Of a stretch of 14,833 nt of DNA, positions 1 through 6,854 are shown piece by piece. The first letter of the stretch is position 1, and every line of letters starts with the position of its first letter. Origin of the DNA: Treponema sp. (lineage in GTDB: Bacteria; Spirochaetota; Spirochaetia; Treponematales; Breznakiellaceae); assembly GCA_009784995.1 (NCBI GenBank), contig WQXE01000033.1, positions 1-14,833 of the forward strand. Reading direction: 5' to 3'. The notes below the pieces were generated by a model. It saw only the letters and a program-made list of their open reading frames with translations. It searched no databases and was not told the DNA's origin. Both the position numbers and the translations under genes were made by a program.

Positions 1-2485
1 CATCGGGTATAAAAGTTTCAGTACCCCACTCTACCATTAAAGCGAGCGGAGGTTTTTTTCCTCCCGGAAAATCAAATTCCGGTTTATCCATCACTTTTTT
101 AATTTTATCATGAAGCCCGTAACCGGAAAGCACCATTGTCCATTCTTCTTTGAATAACGCGGTTTTAAAATCATCGATATTCGTAACCATTACATGAAAA
201 ACACCCATGTTTTTTAAAGACCAGCAAACAGATCTCGCGTATATAACTCTGCCTTCAAAAACAAGTACTTTTTTATTCGCGGCGTCATCTACCGCGGCAA
301 ATGGTTCAAAATCTTCTATTACCTGCGGGATTGAAACATTAAATATACTTCCCTTACCGTACTCACTATTTAAACTGATGTTTCCACCCATCAATAAACA
401 CAATCTTTTTGTAATGGCTAACCCAAGCCCGCTTCCTTCTACATTGCGGTTTCTGTTTAAATCTACCTGGACAAATTCACCAAAAAGCTTTTTTTGATCT
501 TCTGTTTTAATTCCGCTGCCGGTATCGGTAATGGAAAAATCAAGCCAAACTTTTTCTTCATCACGCACTCTTACAGAAATGTTTAAACTGATATGTCCTT
601 TTTCCGTAAATTTTACGGCATTTGAAAGCAGGTTAAGCAATATTTGCCTGATACGCACTTCATCACCAAAAAGGCTATTGGGTATTTGCCCGTCAATGTT
701 TGTGTAAAACCGGATTGGTTTATTTTTAAGACGCGTGCGTATTATATTTACAGTATCGTTAATTAATGAGGCGAGCAGGTATCTGCCATGAACCAATTCC
801 AGTTTTCCGGCTTCGATTTTTGAAAAATCCAAAATATCATTTATAATGGAAATAAGATTATTTCCCGCCTGTTTAATGTCTTGCGCGTAACTTCTCGCTT
901 CATCGGATAATTCTCCGCGCATTAAAAGTTCAGCCATTCCCGTAATCGCGTTCATGGGGGTGCGGATTTCATGGCTCATACTCGCAAGAAAACTGCTTTT
1001 GGTCCTGTTTGCCATTTCCGCTTCTTCCCTTAATTCTACAAGGCGGCGGTTTTGCGCTCTAATTTCATCAACTATATTAAAAACATATTCACCTGTTTTT
1101 TCTACATTGTTTTGATAAACAATTAACATCCGTTCGATATCTTCTTTGGAAATATTTGACTGTTCGATCATCGCGCTAAGAGTCATTCTGATGCTTTCAA
1201 AATTCATAAGAGCTGATTCGTTATTTATCGCGTCCATGCTGCCTTTAAGGTAGGAAATAGTAATGTTTAAAAGTTCACTGCGGCTTACAATATCAAAAAC
1301 AAGAGATTTTAGTTTGCTGTCCGTATAATGAAATAGACGTTTCGCTTTATATGGATCGGTCATTCCTTCTTCCGGCAGCGTTCCAAAAAACACGGCGGTA
1401 AGCGTTTGATTATGATGCGTAAATAATTCTTCGCCGTAAGTATTAAAACCAATCATCGCGTATTCATTAAAAACATTATTAAATATATCTATTTTATTTT
1501 TTTCTATTAATTCCAAATGACGCTGAATACAATTAAAAAGCAAACAACCCTGTATGCCGGGTAAAAATTGCGCGGCGTCTTGAATGCTTGATTGCGCGTT
1601 TGCGATAATATCACCTTGTCTAAGAAGAAAAACTTTTGTTCCGGCTTCTATGTAACAGTAAAATTGAAGCCCGGTTCCTCCGACAACAAGATTGGGACTG
1701 CGAATATAAATACTGTCGCCAAGAATAAGTCCCAAAGGATGTCTCGCGAATACTTCCATTGTTAAATCCTGAACATTTTTTACGCCAACCTTCCTCGCGT
1801 AAAATTCTGCGGCAGGCTCTCCATTTATTTCCCAGGCAATACGCTGCATTATTTCAACGCGATTAATTGTAAAAGAAACAGTAGTTGGAAGATAATGTAC
1901 ATAATGATTAAAAAAGAATGGGATTTTCATTTTTAAAATAACCGCGACAAGCCCGTCGGAAGAAACGTTGCCATTAGCGCAGACTAAAGTATTTGTAAAA
2001 GTCATTTCATCCGCGGCGGCTCCGCCGATAAAAGCCAGGTTTAAATCTTTTTCCATGGTAAATTCTTTAATTATCAATTCACCAAGACATAAACCGTCAA
2101 AAAATATTATTCCAAGATATTCATCGGGGTTTATTTGCTGTCCTCTTGTCGCGTGTTTTAAATCATTAATCGCGACCTGAGCCGTTAATGTAGGATATTT
2201 TTTTACCCCTTCGCGAAATGAGAAATAGGTTTCCGCTACTTCATCGGAAGAAAGCGACATTATTGTAATACCTGTTTTAACAGCGCCTTTGCTAGACCAG
2301 CCGCCATGCATGGAAGCTCCGAAACAAACAGCTTCGGGAAACGCTTCTGTAAGCTCTTTATGAATTTCACATTCTTCCAGGGAAAGTGAGAAAAAATAAA
2401 TTACTGCTTTTACATTAGGCTGCCCTATTCCGTCTTTAATCTTATTAATGTCCCATTCCCGCAGCGATGTAACTTTTACAGCCAT
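1..2485 (-). CDS. FIST-domain hybrid sensor histidine kinase (partial, C-terminus beyond left edge)
   Basis: The reading frame is open from the ATG at 2483-2485 to the window edge (828 codons, no stop). Residues ~25-365 resemble the FIST_N/FIST_C sensory pair, with 'FIGGAAADE' at ~152-160 and 'GFNTYGE' at ~346-352; FIST is a cytosolic small-ligand sensor domain. A signalling helix (~455-495) leads to the H-box 'SHEIRTPMNA', phospho-acceptor His505. The ATPase domain follows with N-box 'NLLSNAVKF' (Asn622), G1 'DTGSGI' (Asp654) and G2 'GSGLGLAI' (Gly684). From ~740 a receiver-like fold starts, but the usual acidic pair reads 'VLVFEGR' and the phospho-Asp strand reads 'TMVLSGYG', so this receiver looks degenerate; an active one may follow off-window. 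I see no signal peptide or membrane helix, so it is probably a soluble kinase. The start is supported by AAGGAA at 2491-2496. No cognate regulator is visible. The kinase and FIST calls are firm; the ligand is unknown. Confidence 0.93.
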   Translation of the reverse strand, partial: MAVKVTSLREWDINKIKDGIGQPNVKAVIYFFSLSLEECEIHKELTEAFPEAVCFGASMHGGWSSKGAVKTGITIMSLSSDEVAETYFSFREGVKKYPTLTAQVAINDLKHATRGQQINPDEYLGIIFFDGLCLGELIIKEFTMEKDLNLAFIGGAAADEMTFTNTLVCANGNVSSDGLVAVILKMKIPFFFNHYVHYLPTTVSFTINRVEIMQRIAWEINGEPAAEFYARKVGVKNVQDLTMEVFARHPLGLILGDSIYIRSPNLVVGGTGLQFYCYIEAGTKVFLLRQGDIIANAQSSIQDAAQFLPGIQGCLLFNCIQRHLELIEKNKIDIFNNVFNEYAMIGFNTYGEELFTHHNQTLTAVFFGTLPEEGMTDPYKAKRLFHYTDSKLKSLVFDIVSRSELLNITISYLKGSMDAINNESALMNFESIRMTLSAMIEQSNISKEDIERMLIVYQNNVEKTGEYVFNIVDEIRAQNRRLVELREEAEMANRTKSSFLASMSHEIRTPMNAITGMAELLMRGELSDEARSYAQDIKQAGNNLISIINDILDFSKIEAGKLELVHGRYLLASLINDTVNIIRTRLKNKPIRFYTNIDGQIPNSLFGDEVRIRQILLNLLSNAVKFTEKGHISLNISVRVRDEEKVWLDFSITDTGSGIKTEDQKKLFGEFVQVDLNRNRNVEGSGLGLAITKRLCLLMGGNISLNSEYGKGSIFNVSIPQVIEDFEPFAAVDDAANKKVLVFEGRVIYARSVCWSLKNMGVFHVMVTNIDDFKTALFKEEWTMVLSGYGLHDKIKKVMDKPEFDFPGGKKPPLALMVEWGTETFIPD

Positions 2486-2524
2486 GTTTTTTCCTTGTTT
2501 AATTTTACCATATGAATGGCAAAT

Positions 2525-2555
2525 TTGATACAAAAAAGAAAAAATGCATTATAAT
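2525..2555 (+). promoter_or_regulatory. Probable promoter of the SDR-SDR-ABC operon
   Basis: A -35-like TTGATA (2525-2530) and a perfect -10 TATAAT (2550-2555) are separated by 19 bases, slightly long for a sigma-70-type promoter. The -10 ends only 8 bases before the ATG at 2564 and there is no purine-rich ribosome-binding site between them, so the transcript would be leaderless or nearly so. The same AT-rich stretch also reads TATAAT on the minus strand (2553-2548) and could serve the divergent kinase gene. This is read from sequence only. Confidence 0.45.
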
Positions 2556-2565
2556 AAGATATTAT
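2551..2565. repeat. Short inverted repeat over the -10 box and start codon
   Basis: ATAATA (2551-2556), AGA, TATTAT (2560-2565) form a perfect 6-3-6 inverted repeat overlapping the putative -10 element and the first two bases of the SDR start codon. It could be an operator or a chance product of AT richness. Confidence 0.25.
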
Positions 2566-3286
2566 GCCAAATGTATTAATAACCGGAGCCGACCGTGGAT
2601 TTGGTTTATTACTGTGTAAGGAATTTCTTTCACGGGGATGGACTGTTTTTGGCGGCAAATATATGCGGGATTTTAACTTAATCGAACAGGAAAGTGAAAA
2701 AAATTCCGCTTTACACGTTATTCCGTTGGATGTAAGCGATATTTTATCAATAAAAAACGCTTATAATCTTGTTACACAGCAGACAAATTCGCTTGATATG
2801 TTAATCTCAAGCGCCGCGTTGATGGGAGAAGTTAAATGTGACATTGACGAACCTCCAATGGATTTAAACGCTCCCTGGAACAGCTTTGCCGTAAACGCTT
2901 TGGGTCCCGTACGTTTGGCAGAACATTTCCTGCCTCTTTTGGACAGAGGCGAAAGAAAGCGGCTTTGTTTTGTATCTTCCGAAGTATCGTGCATTGTATT
3001 GATGAAACACCGCCCGGGAAACAGCTACCCATATCCGATGAGTAAAACTTCTCTTAACATGGGTGTACGTCTTATGCACAATCTATTATTTCCGCAAGGT
3101 TATACATTTCGTTTGTATCATCCGGGTTGGATGAAAAGACAGGAAGTTGACGGAACACTTGGAGAGTTTGGAGCTATAGACCCTGCCGATACAGCCGCGC
3201 ATGCCGCGAAGTTTTTTGATACAGATTTAAAAGACGAACACAGAATGGTGATGTGCGATTACTTGGGTCAAGAATGGCCATTTTAA
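2564..3286 (+). CDS. Short-chain dehydrogenase/reductase (SDR), intact
   Basis: This is a 240-residue protein, the usual length of a classical SDR: a cytosolic NAD(P)-dependent oxidoreductase acting on an alcohol/carbonyl substrate. The N-terminal beta strand runs into the glycine-rich cofactor loop 'TGADRGFG' (residues 7-14, the GxxxGxG pattern). The catalytic residues appear present: Asn in 'FAVNALGP', Ser in 'FVSSEVS', and Tyr157/Lys161 in 'YPMSK'. The ATG places the Rossmann motif at the expected distance, so the start is convincing even though no ribosome-binding site precedes it. It is the first gene of a close-packed unit: 10 bases separate it from a degenerate paralogue, which is 6 bases from an ABC exporter. 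Both SDRs end in a similar D-x-(x)-G-x-x-x-W tail. The substrate cannot be inferred; the linkage to an exporter suggests modification of an exported small molecule or lipid (inference). Confidence 0.88.
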   Translation: MPNVLITGADRGFGLLLCKEFLSRGWTVFGGKYMRDFNLIEQESEKNSALHVIPLDVSDILSIKNAYNLVTQQTNSLDMLISSAALMGEVKCDIDEPPMDLNAPWNSFAVNALGPVRLAEHFLPLLDRGERKRLCFVSSEVSCIVLMKHRPGNSYPYPMSKTSLNMGVRLMHNLLFPQGYTFRLYHPGWMKRQEVDGTLGEFGAIDPADTAAHAAKFFDTDLKDEHRMVMCDYLGQEWPF

Positions 3287-3296
3287 GGAAAATAAA

Positions 3297-3950
3297 ATGA
3301 AGGTTGTATTAATTACAAATATTAAAAAAGATTTTGATAAAATACTCGCTGGAGTTTTCGCGCGTGAAGGTTATAAAGTTTACGCTATCGGAAGCGAACA
3401 AATAAATGGTGTCGCGCTATTACCATCGGATTTAAAAGAAGCTGCCGGTATAATCCAAAAGGAATCAGGTTTAATCGATTTATATATTGATGTAAGCGAC
3501 GAACGAAGCCCTCTGGATAATTTTAATGTCAGAACCGGCATAAACGAGCAAATTATACGCGAGTTATATGACGCGAATGTAATTCGTCCAATGTTTATGT
3601 TGGAAACTTTTTTTCCTCTTTTGGAAATGGGACAGGGAAAACGAATTTGTTATCTTACATCGGCAGGAGCGAGTATTAACGAAACAAAAGACACCGAAAA
3701 TTACGCGTACAATATGGCAAAAGTGGCTCTGCATAATTTTTTGCAAATTACACGCAACGCGTTAGCACCAAAAAATTACACAATTCGAGTTTACGATCCA
3801 ATGAACGGTGAAATTAACGCGCGATCTTCGGCTGAAGCCGCGTACAATTATTTTACGCGAGGCAGAGGCGTTGAACGGGGAGACGAAAAACGTGATGATG
3901 AAAATAATCTTGTATTCCGTGACGCATACGGAAAACAACACGCGTGGTAA
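3297..3950 (+). CDS. Degenerate SDR-fold paralogue lacking the cofactor glycine motif
   Basis: This 217-residue protein aligns by eye with the preceding SDR along its length: 'FFPLLEMGQGKRICYLTS' matches 'FLPLLDRGERKRLCFVSS', and 'NYTIRVYDP' matches 'GYTFRLYHP'. The cofactor loop 'TGADRGFG' has become 'TNIKKDFD', so the three motif glycines at 8, 12 and 14 are now Asn, Asp and Asp, which should weaken or abolish normal NAD(P) binding. The catalytic-type Asn ('DANVIRP'), Ser and Tyr138/Lys142 ('YNMAK') remain. The start has AAGGA at 3287-3291. The gene is intact, with codon use like its neighbours, so it does not look like a decaying pseudogene. It probably arose by tandem duplication; a role as a non-catalytic or regulatory partner in a heteromer with the first SDR is an inference. 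It could also bind a different ligand. Confidence 0.8.
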   Translation: MKVVLITNIKKDFDKILAGVFAREGYKVYAIGSEQINGVALLPSDLKEAAGIIQKESGLIDLYIDVSDERSPLDNFNVRTGINEQIIRELYDANVIRPMFMLETFFPLLEMGQGKRICYLTSAGASINETKDTENYAYNMAKVALHNFLQITRNALAPKNYTIRVYDPMNGEINARSSAEAAYNYFTRGRGVERGDEKRDDENNLVFRDAYGKQHAW

Positions 3951-3956
3951 GTTAAT

Positions 3957-5687
3957 ATGAGAACATTATGGCGGATAGCGAAAGAGGCGGTCAGATACAA
4001 AGGCTGGCTTTTTCTCGCGATACTTGGAACATTTTTATTAACAGGCGTAAATTTAATAGCGCCTCGTATCATGGCAAATATGACAGGTCTTGTCGCGGAA
4101 GGCGTAACACAGGAAAAGTTAGTTACTATCATTTGGATGGCAGGAAGTTTACTTTTATTATTTCTGGTACGCATACTGTTCAGGTTTTTAAGCAGCTATT
4201 GTTCGCACAGAGCTGCATGGAAGCTTGTTTTGGAACTGCGAATGAAAGCCTACAACGCGATACAATCTTTTTCCATGGATTATTTTCATAACAAACAAAC
4301 AGGCGAACTGTTAAGCCGCGTAATGAATGATGTCGCGACATTTGAATTGATCTACGCTCACATAACTCCCGATATAATCACAAACTTTGTTACTCTTACA
4401 GGTGTTACGATAATTTTATTCAGTTTAAATCCGCAGCTCGCTCTTGTAACATGTATACCAATTCCTCTGATATTAATTTCCGGATGGTTTTTCAGTAAAA
4501 AAGTACGTCCAAATTTTAAGAAAATGCAAAAGTCGCAAGGCGAGTTATCCGCGCAATTGCAGGATAATTTATCCGGCATTCAAGAAATACAGGCATTTAG
4601 CCGCCAAAGCTCAGCGTCAGAAAAAGTATTAAAAAAAGGCGAAGATTTTACACGTAACATGCTGCGGGCTTTAAAATTAAACGCTATTTTTCATCCGAGT
4701 GTGGAATTTATGACTTCTATCGGAAGTGTTATTGTTGTAGGTTTCGGCGGATACTTCGCGTATAAAAATCAATTATCGGTTTCTGATGTAGTCGCCTTCC
4801 TTTTATACCTTGCGCTTTTTTACGCTCCAATTACGGGTCTCGCGTCTCTTTTGGAATCCGCGCAACATTCACTCGCGGGAGCGGAACGTGTTATAGAAAT
4901 CCTGGACGCTCCCAACAGTATAACAAATAAAACTGACGCGAAAAAAATAGGTAAAGCGTTAGGGCGCATTTCTTTTGAAAATGTAAGTTTTTCATATATT
5001 AAAGATGTCCCCGTATTAAAAGATGTATCGTTTGATATAAAAGCGGGACAAATGGTGGCGCTGGTTGGAGCTACAGGTGTTGGTAAAACAACTCTTAGCC
5101 AGCTTATCGCGAGATTTTATGATCCCACAAACGGAAAGGTATGTCTTGACGGAAATGATCTTAGAGATTTAGAGATAGAAAACCTGCGAAAAAATATTTC
5201 TTTGGTTTTACAAGATACATTTTTATTTAACGGCACAATAGAAGAAAATATAGCGTTCGCGAAACCTGACGCTTCATTTAACGAGATTGAAAGCGCCGCG
5301 AAAATCGCGAGAATTCATGATGACATAAAACAAATGCCAGACCAATACAATACACAAATCGGAGAGCGCGGCGTAAAATTGTCTGGAGGTCAGAAACAGC
5401 GAATCGCGATAGCCCGCGCCGTGCTTTGTCAGGCTCCTGTTTTAATTCTTGATGAAGCGACTGCCTCCGTAGATGTGCGCACCGAAGCGCAAATCCAGCA
5501 GGCGATAAATGAAATCGCGGGTACTCGCACAATTATAATTATCGCTCATCGCCTGTCTACGGTACGTAACGCGAATACTATCATTGTGTTTGAAAAAGGA
5601 CATATAGTTCAATCAGGCAGCCATGACGAGTTAATTAATCAGGACGGCTTGTATCAAAAATTATGCAAGGTACAGGAAGTTAGCTGA
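3957..5687 (+). CDS. ABC exporter half-transporter (fused membrane and ATPase domains)
   Basis: This 576-residue protein has the layout of type IV (MsbA/BmrA-like) exporters. Residues 1-~310 form a six-helix membrane domain, with hydrophobic segments near the N-terminus ('LFLAILGTFLL'), at ~60-80, ~135-175 and ~245-295. The ATPase domain (~330-570) has Walker A 'GATGVGKTT' (371-379), Q-loop 'LVLQDTFLF', signature 'LSGGQ' (475-479), Walker B 'VLILDE' (495-500) with the catalytic Glu500 intact, and H-loop His531 in 'IAHRLS'. All hydrolysis residues are present, so a homodimer could be active. It begins 6 bases after the degenerate SDR with only a weak ribosome-binding site, which suggests translational coupling. 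The cargo is unknown: lipid, peptide or small molecule are all possible, and the SDR neighbours hint that it is enzymatically modified (inference). Confidence 0.95.
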   Translation: MRTLWRIAKEAVRYKGWLFLAILGTFLLTGVNLIAPRIMANMTGLVAEGVTQEKLVTIIWMAGSLLLLFLVRILFRFLSSYCSHRAAWKLVLELRMKAYNAIQSFSMDYFHNKQTGELLSRVMNDVATFELIYAHITPDIITNFVTLTGVTIILFSLNPQLALVTCIPIPLILISGWFFSKKVRPNFKKMQKSQGELSAQLQDNLSGIQEIQAFSRQSSASEKVLKKGEDFTRNMLRALKLNAIFHPSVEFMTSIGSVIVVGFGGYFAYKNQLSVSDVVAFLLYLALFYAPITGLASLLESAQHSLAGAERVIEILDAPNSITNKTDAKKIGKALGRISFENVSFSYIKDVPVLKDVSFDIKAGQMVALVGATGVGKTTLSQLIARFYDPTNGKVCLDGNDLRDLEIENLRKNISLVLQDTFLFNGTIEENIAFAKPDASFNEIESAAKIARIHDDIKQMPDQYNTQIGERGVKLSGGQKQRIAIARAVLCQAPVLILDEATASVDVRTEAQIQQAINEIAGTRTIIIIAHRLSTVRNANTIIVFEKGHIVQSGSHDELINQDGLYQKLCKVQEVS

Positions 5688-5689
5688 AA

Positions 5690-5848
5690 TTACTCGGCGC
5701 TTTTTTCCTGTATTGTTTTCATTCCCTGACTGCCAACAACAGATGTTATTGATTTAAGAACATTCCCGCATTTAGGACATGAAAAATCACTGCTATAAAG
5801 AAAATTAGCGTCCTGTGTTATTTCCGCGTTACATTTATTGCAAACCAT
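5690..5848 (-). CDS. Small zinc-ribbon protein
   Basis: This 52-residue reading frame runs from the ATG at 5846-5848 to the TAA at 5690-5692. It starts 'MVCNKCNAEI' and continues '...FSCPKCGNVL', giving two CxxC knuckles (Cys3/Cys6 and Cys24/Cys27), the pattern of a zinc ribbon of the zinc-ribbon/rubredoxin-like type. The remaining tail is polar, with no membrane segment. It lies 9 bases downstream of the LRR gene on the same strand, so it is probably cotranscribed with it; a weak AGAGAAA precedes the start. It is convergent with the ABC exporter, with only 2 bases between the stop codons and no visible terminator. The function is unknown; a small metal-binding or nucleic-acid-binding role is possible. 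The regular CxxC pairs make a real gene likely despite its size. Confidence 0.72.
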   Translation of the reverse strand: MVCNKCNAEITQDANFLYSSDFSCPKCGNVLKSITSVVGSQGMKTIQEKSAE

Positions 5849-5857
5849 TTTTTTTCT

Positions 5858-6739
5858 CTATCTTTTTAACCAAGTATTAGAACCTAAAGGACGATTATAA
5901 GTGCCTCTGCCTCCGGCACGTTCATCCGCTATTAAATACTTTTCGCGTAAATCTCCGGGGAACGCTGATCTATTAAAATTACCGGATGTTATTAATCCTT
6001 GTATAGTAACACTGGTAAGACTGGTACAGCCATTGAACGCGTTCGCGCCGATAGAAGTCACACTGGCGGGAATAGTGATAGCGGCAAGGTTTGTACATCT
6101 CGCGAACGCAGACATACCGATAGTAGCCACTCTGCTGTTATTGCCAAAGTTAACCCTTGTAAGCCTCGTACAACCCGCGAACGCGTTCGTGCTGATAGTA
6201 TGCACGCCGCCGCCGATGTTGACCGTAGTAAGATCCCTACAGTTTTCGAACGCATTTGTAGGTATAACAGTTACTCTGCTGCCGAAAGTAACAGTAGTAA
6301 GATTACTATTGTTTTTAAACACATGCGTGCCGAGGACTTCAACGCTGTCAGGAATAGTGACAGTTGTAAGACCTGCACCTTCAAATGCATTTTGCTCAAT
6401 ACGAACTACACTATTACCGATGGTGACTCTTTCAAGATTCGAACAACCCTGGAAAGCGTTAACATTAATTCTGATTACATTGTTGCCTATTGTTACACTG
6501 GTAATGCCTCTGAGATTTTTGAATCCTCCTGGAGCGATAGCGGTTACAGGTCTGTTATTATGAAAAGCCGGTATCACTACCGCGCCGCTTGTCACAGTTC
6601 CCGCTCTCACCGTATACTCATTACCCTGGTTAGTTGACTGATACGCAAGCCCTGGTGTACCAGCAGCTTGACCAAACACTAACGCAGTTTGTAGTATAAA
6701 AAACATAACAAAACCGATAATAAAAATTTTATTTTTCAT
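5858..6739 (-). CDS. Secreted BspA-like leucine-rich-repeat protein (LRR_5 type)
   Basis: This is a 293-residue protein. Residues 1-24 are a signal peptide: a Lys/Asn start, a long hydrophobic core and 'VFGQA' before the likely cleavage site. Residues ~37-75 form a degenerate first unit ('VVIPAFHNNRPVTAI'). From ~76 to ~250 there are about seven repeats of ~23 residues with the pattern LTxVTIxxxVxxIxxNAFxGCxx, the Treponema pallidum/BspA class of LRR. The tail 'FPGDLREKYLIADERAGG' and 'GTYNRP' resembles ends I associate with treponemal members. The start has a strong AAGGAGA (6747-6753 on the plus map). Such proteins are exported and often mediate binding to host surfaces or proteins; for this one that is family knowledge, not shown. 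No lipobox cysteine or sorting motif is seen. It is followed 9 bases later by the zinc-ribbon gene. Confidence 0.92.
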   Translation of the reverse strand: MKNKIFIIGFVMFFILQTALVFGQAAGTPGLAYQSTNQGNEYTVRAGTVTSGAVVIPAFHNNRPVTAIAPGGFKNLRGITSVTIGNNVIRINVNAFQGCSNLERVTIGNSVVRIEQNAFEGAGLTTVTIPDSVEVLGTHVFKNNSNLTTVTFGSRVTVIPTNAFENCRDLTTVNIGGGVHTISTNAFAGCTRLTRVNFGNNSRVATIGMSAFARCTNLAAITIPASVTSIGANAFNGCTSLTSVTIQGLITSGNFNRSAFPGDLREKYLIADERAGGRGTYNRPLGSNTWLKR

Positions 6740-6796
6740 TTTAATATCTCCTTAAAAAATGGGGAATAATAAATAAAAATGGATAAATATCTCTCC

Positions 6797-6827
6797 ATCA
6801 TAGACACTTTAACACATATATTGACAA
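6797..6827 (-). promoter_or_regulatory. Probable promoter of the LRR/zinc-ribbon unit
   Basis: On the minus strand a -35-like TTGTCA (6827-6822) is followed after 19 bases by TATGAT (6802-6797), five of six matches to the -10 consensus. This would give a leader of about 50 bases before the LRR start, containing AAGGAGA. An alternative -35 TTGACA lies slightly further upstream in the same inverted repeat but pairs with a poorer -10. Confidence 0.4.
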
Positions 6828-6835
6828 ACTGTCAA
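6821..6835. repeat. Perfect 6-3-6 inverted repeat TTGACA-AAC-TGTCAA
   Basis: TTGACA (6821-6826) and TGTCAA (6830-6835) flank AAC. The repeat lies across the probable -35 region of the LRR gene, where a dimeric regulator could block polymerase. No regulator gene is adjacent. Confidence 0.4.
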
Positions 6836-6854
6836 GCGCGTATAACAAATCGCT

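Noticed and set aside
207..497. Plus-strand frame of 96 codons within the kinase region, and a 70-codon frame at 1968-2180
   Set aside because: Both lie opposite the FIST kinase, which reads without interruption on the minus strand with the full set of H, N, G1 and G2 boxes.
5681..5700. Bidirectional terminator between the ABC exporter and the zinc-ribbon gene
   Set aside because: The stop codons are two bases apart; CGGCGC followed by a T-run has no matching upstream arm for a stable stem.
5901..6637. Two long plus-strand frames (220 and 212 codons) opposite the LRR gene
   Set aside because: They overlap each other in different frames, have no family features, and are the expected by-product of a repeated 69-base unit in the LRR gene that keeps the antisense frames free of stops. 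The minus-strand product has a signal peptide, clear LRR repeats and a strong ribosome-binding site.
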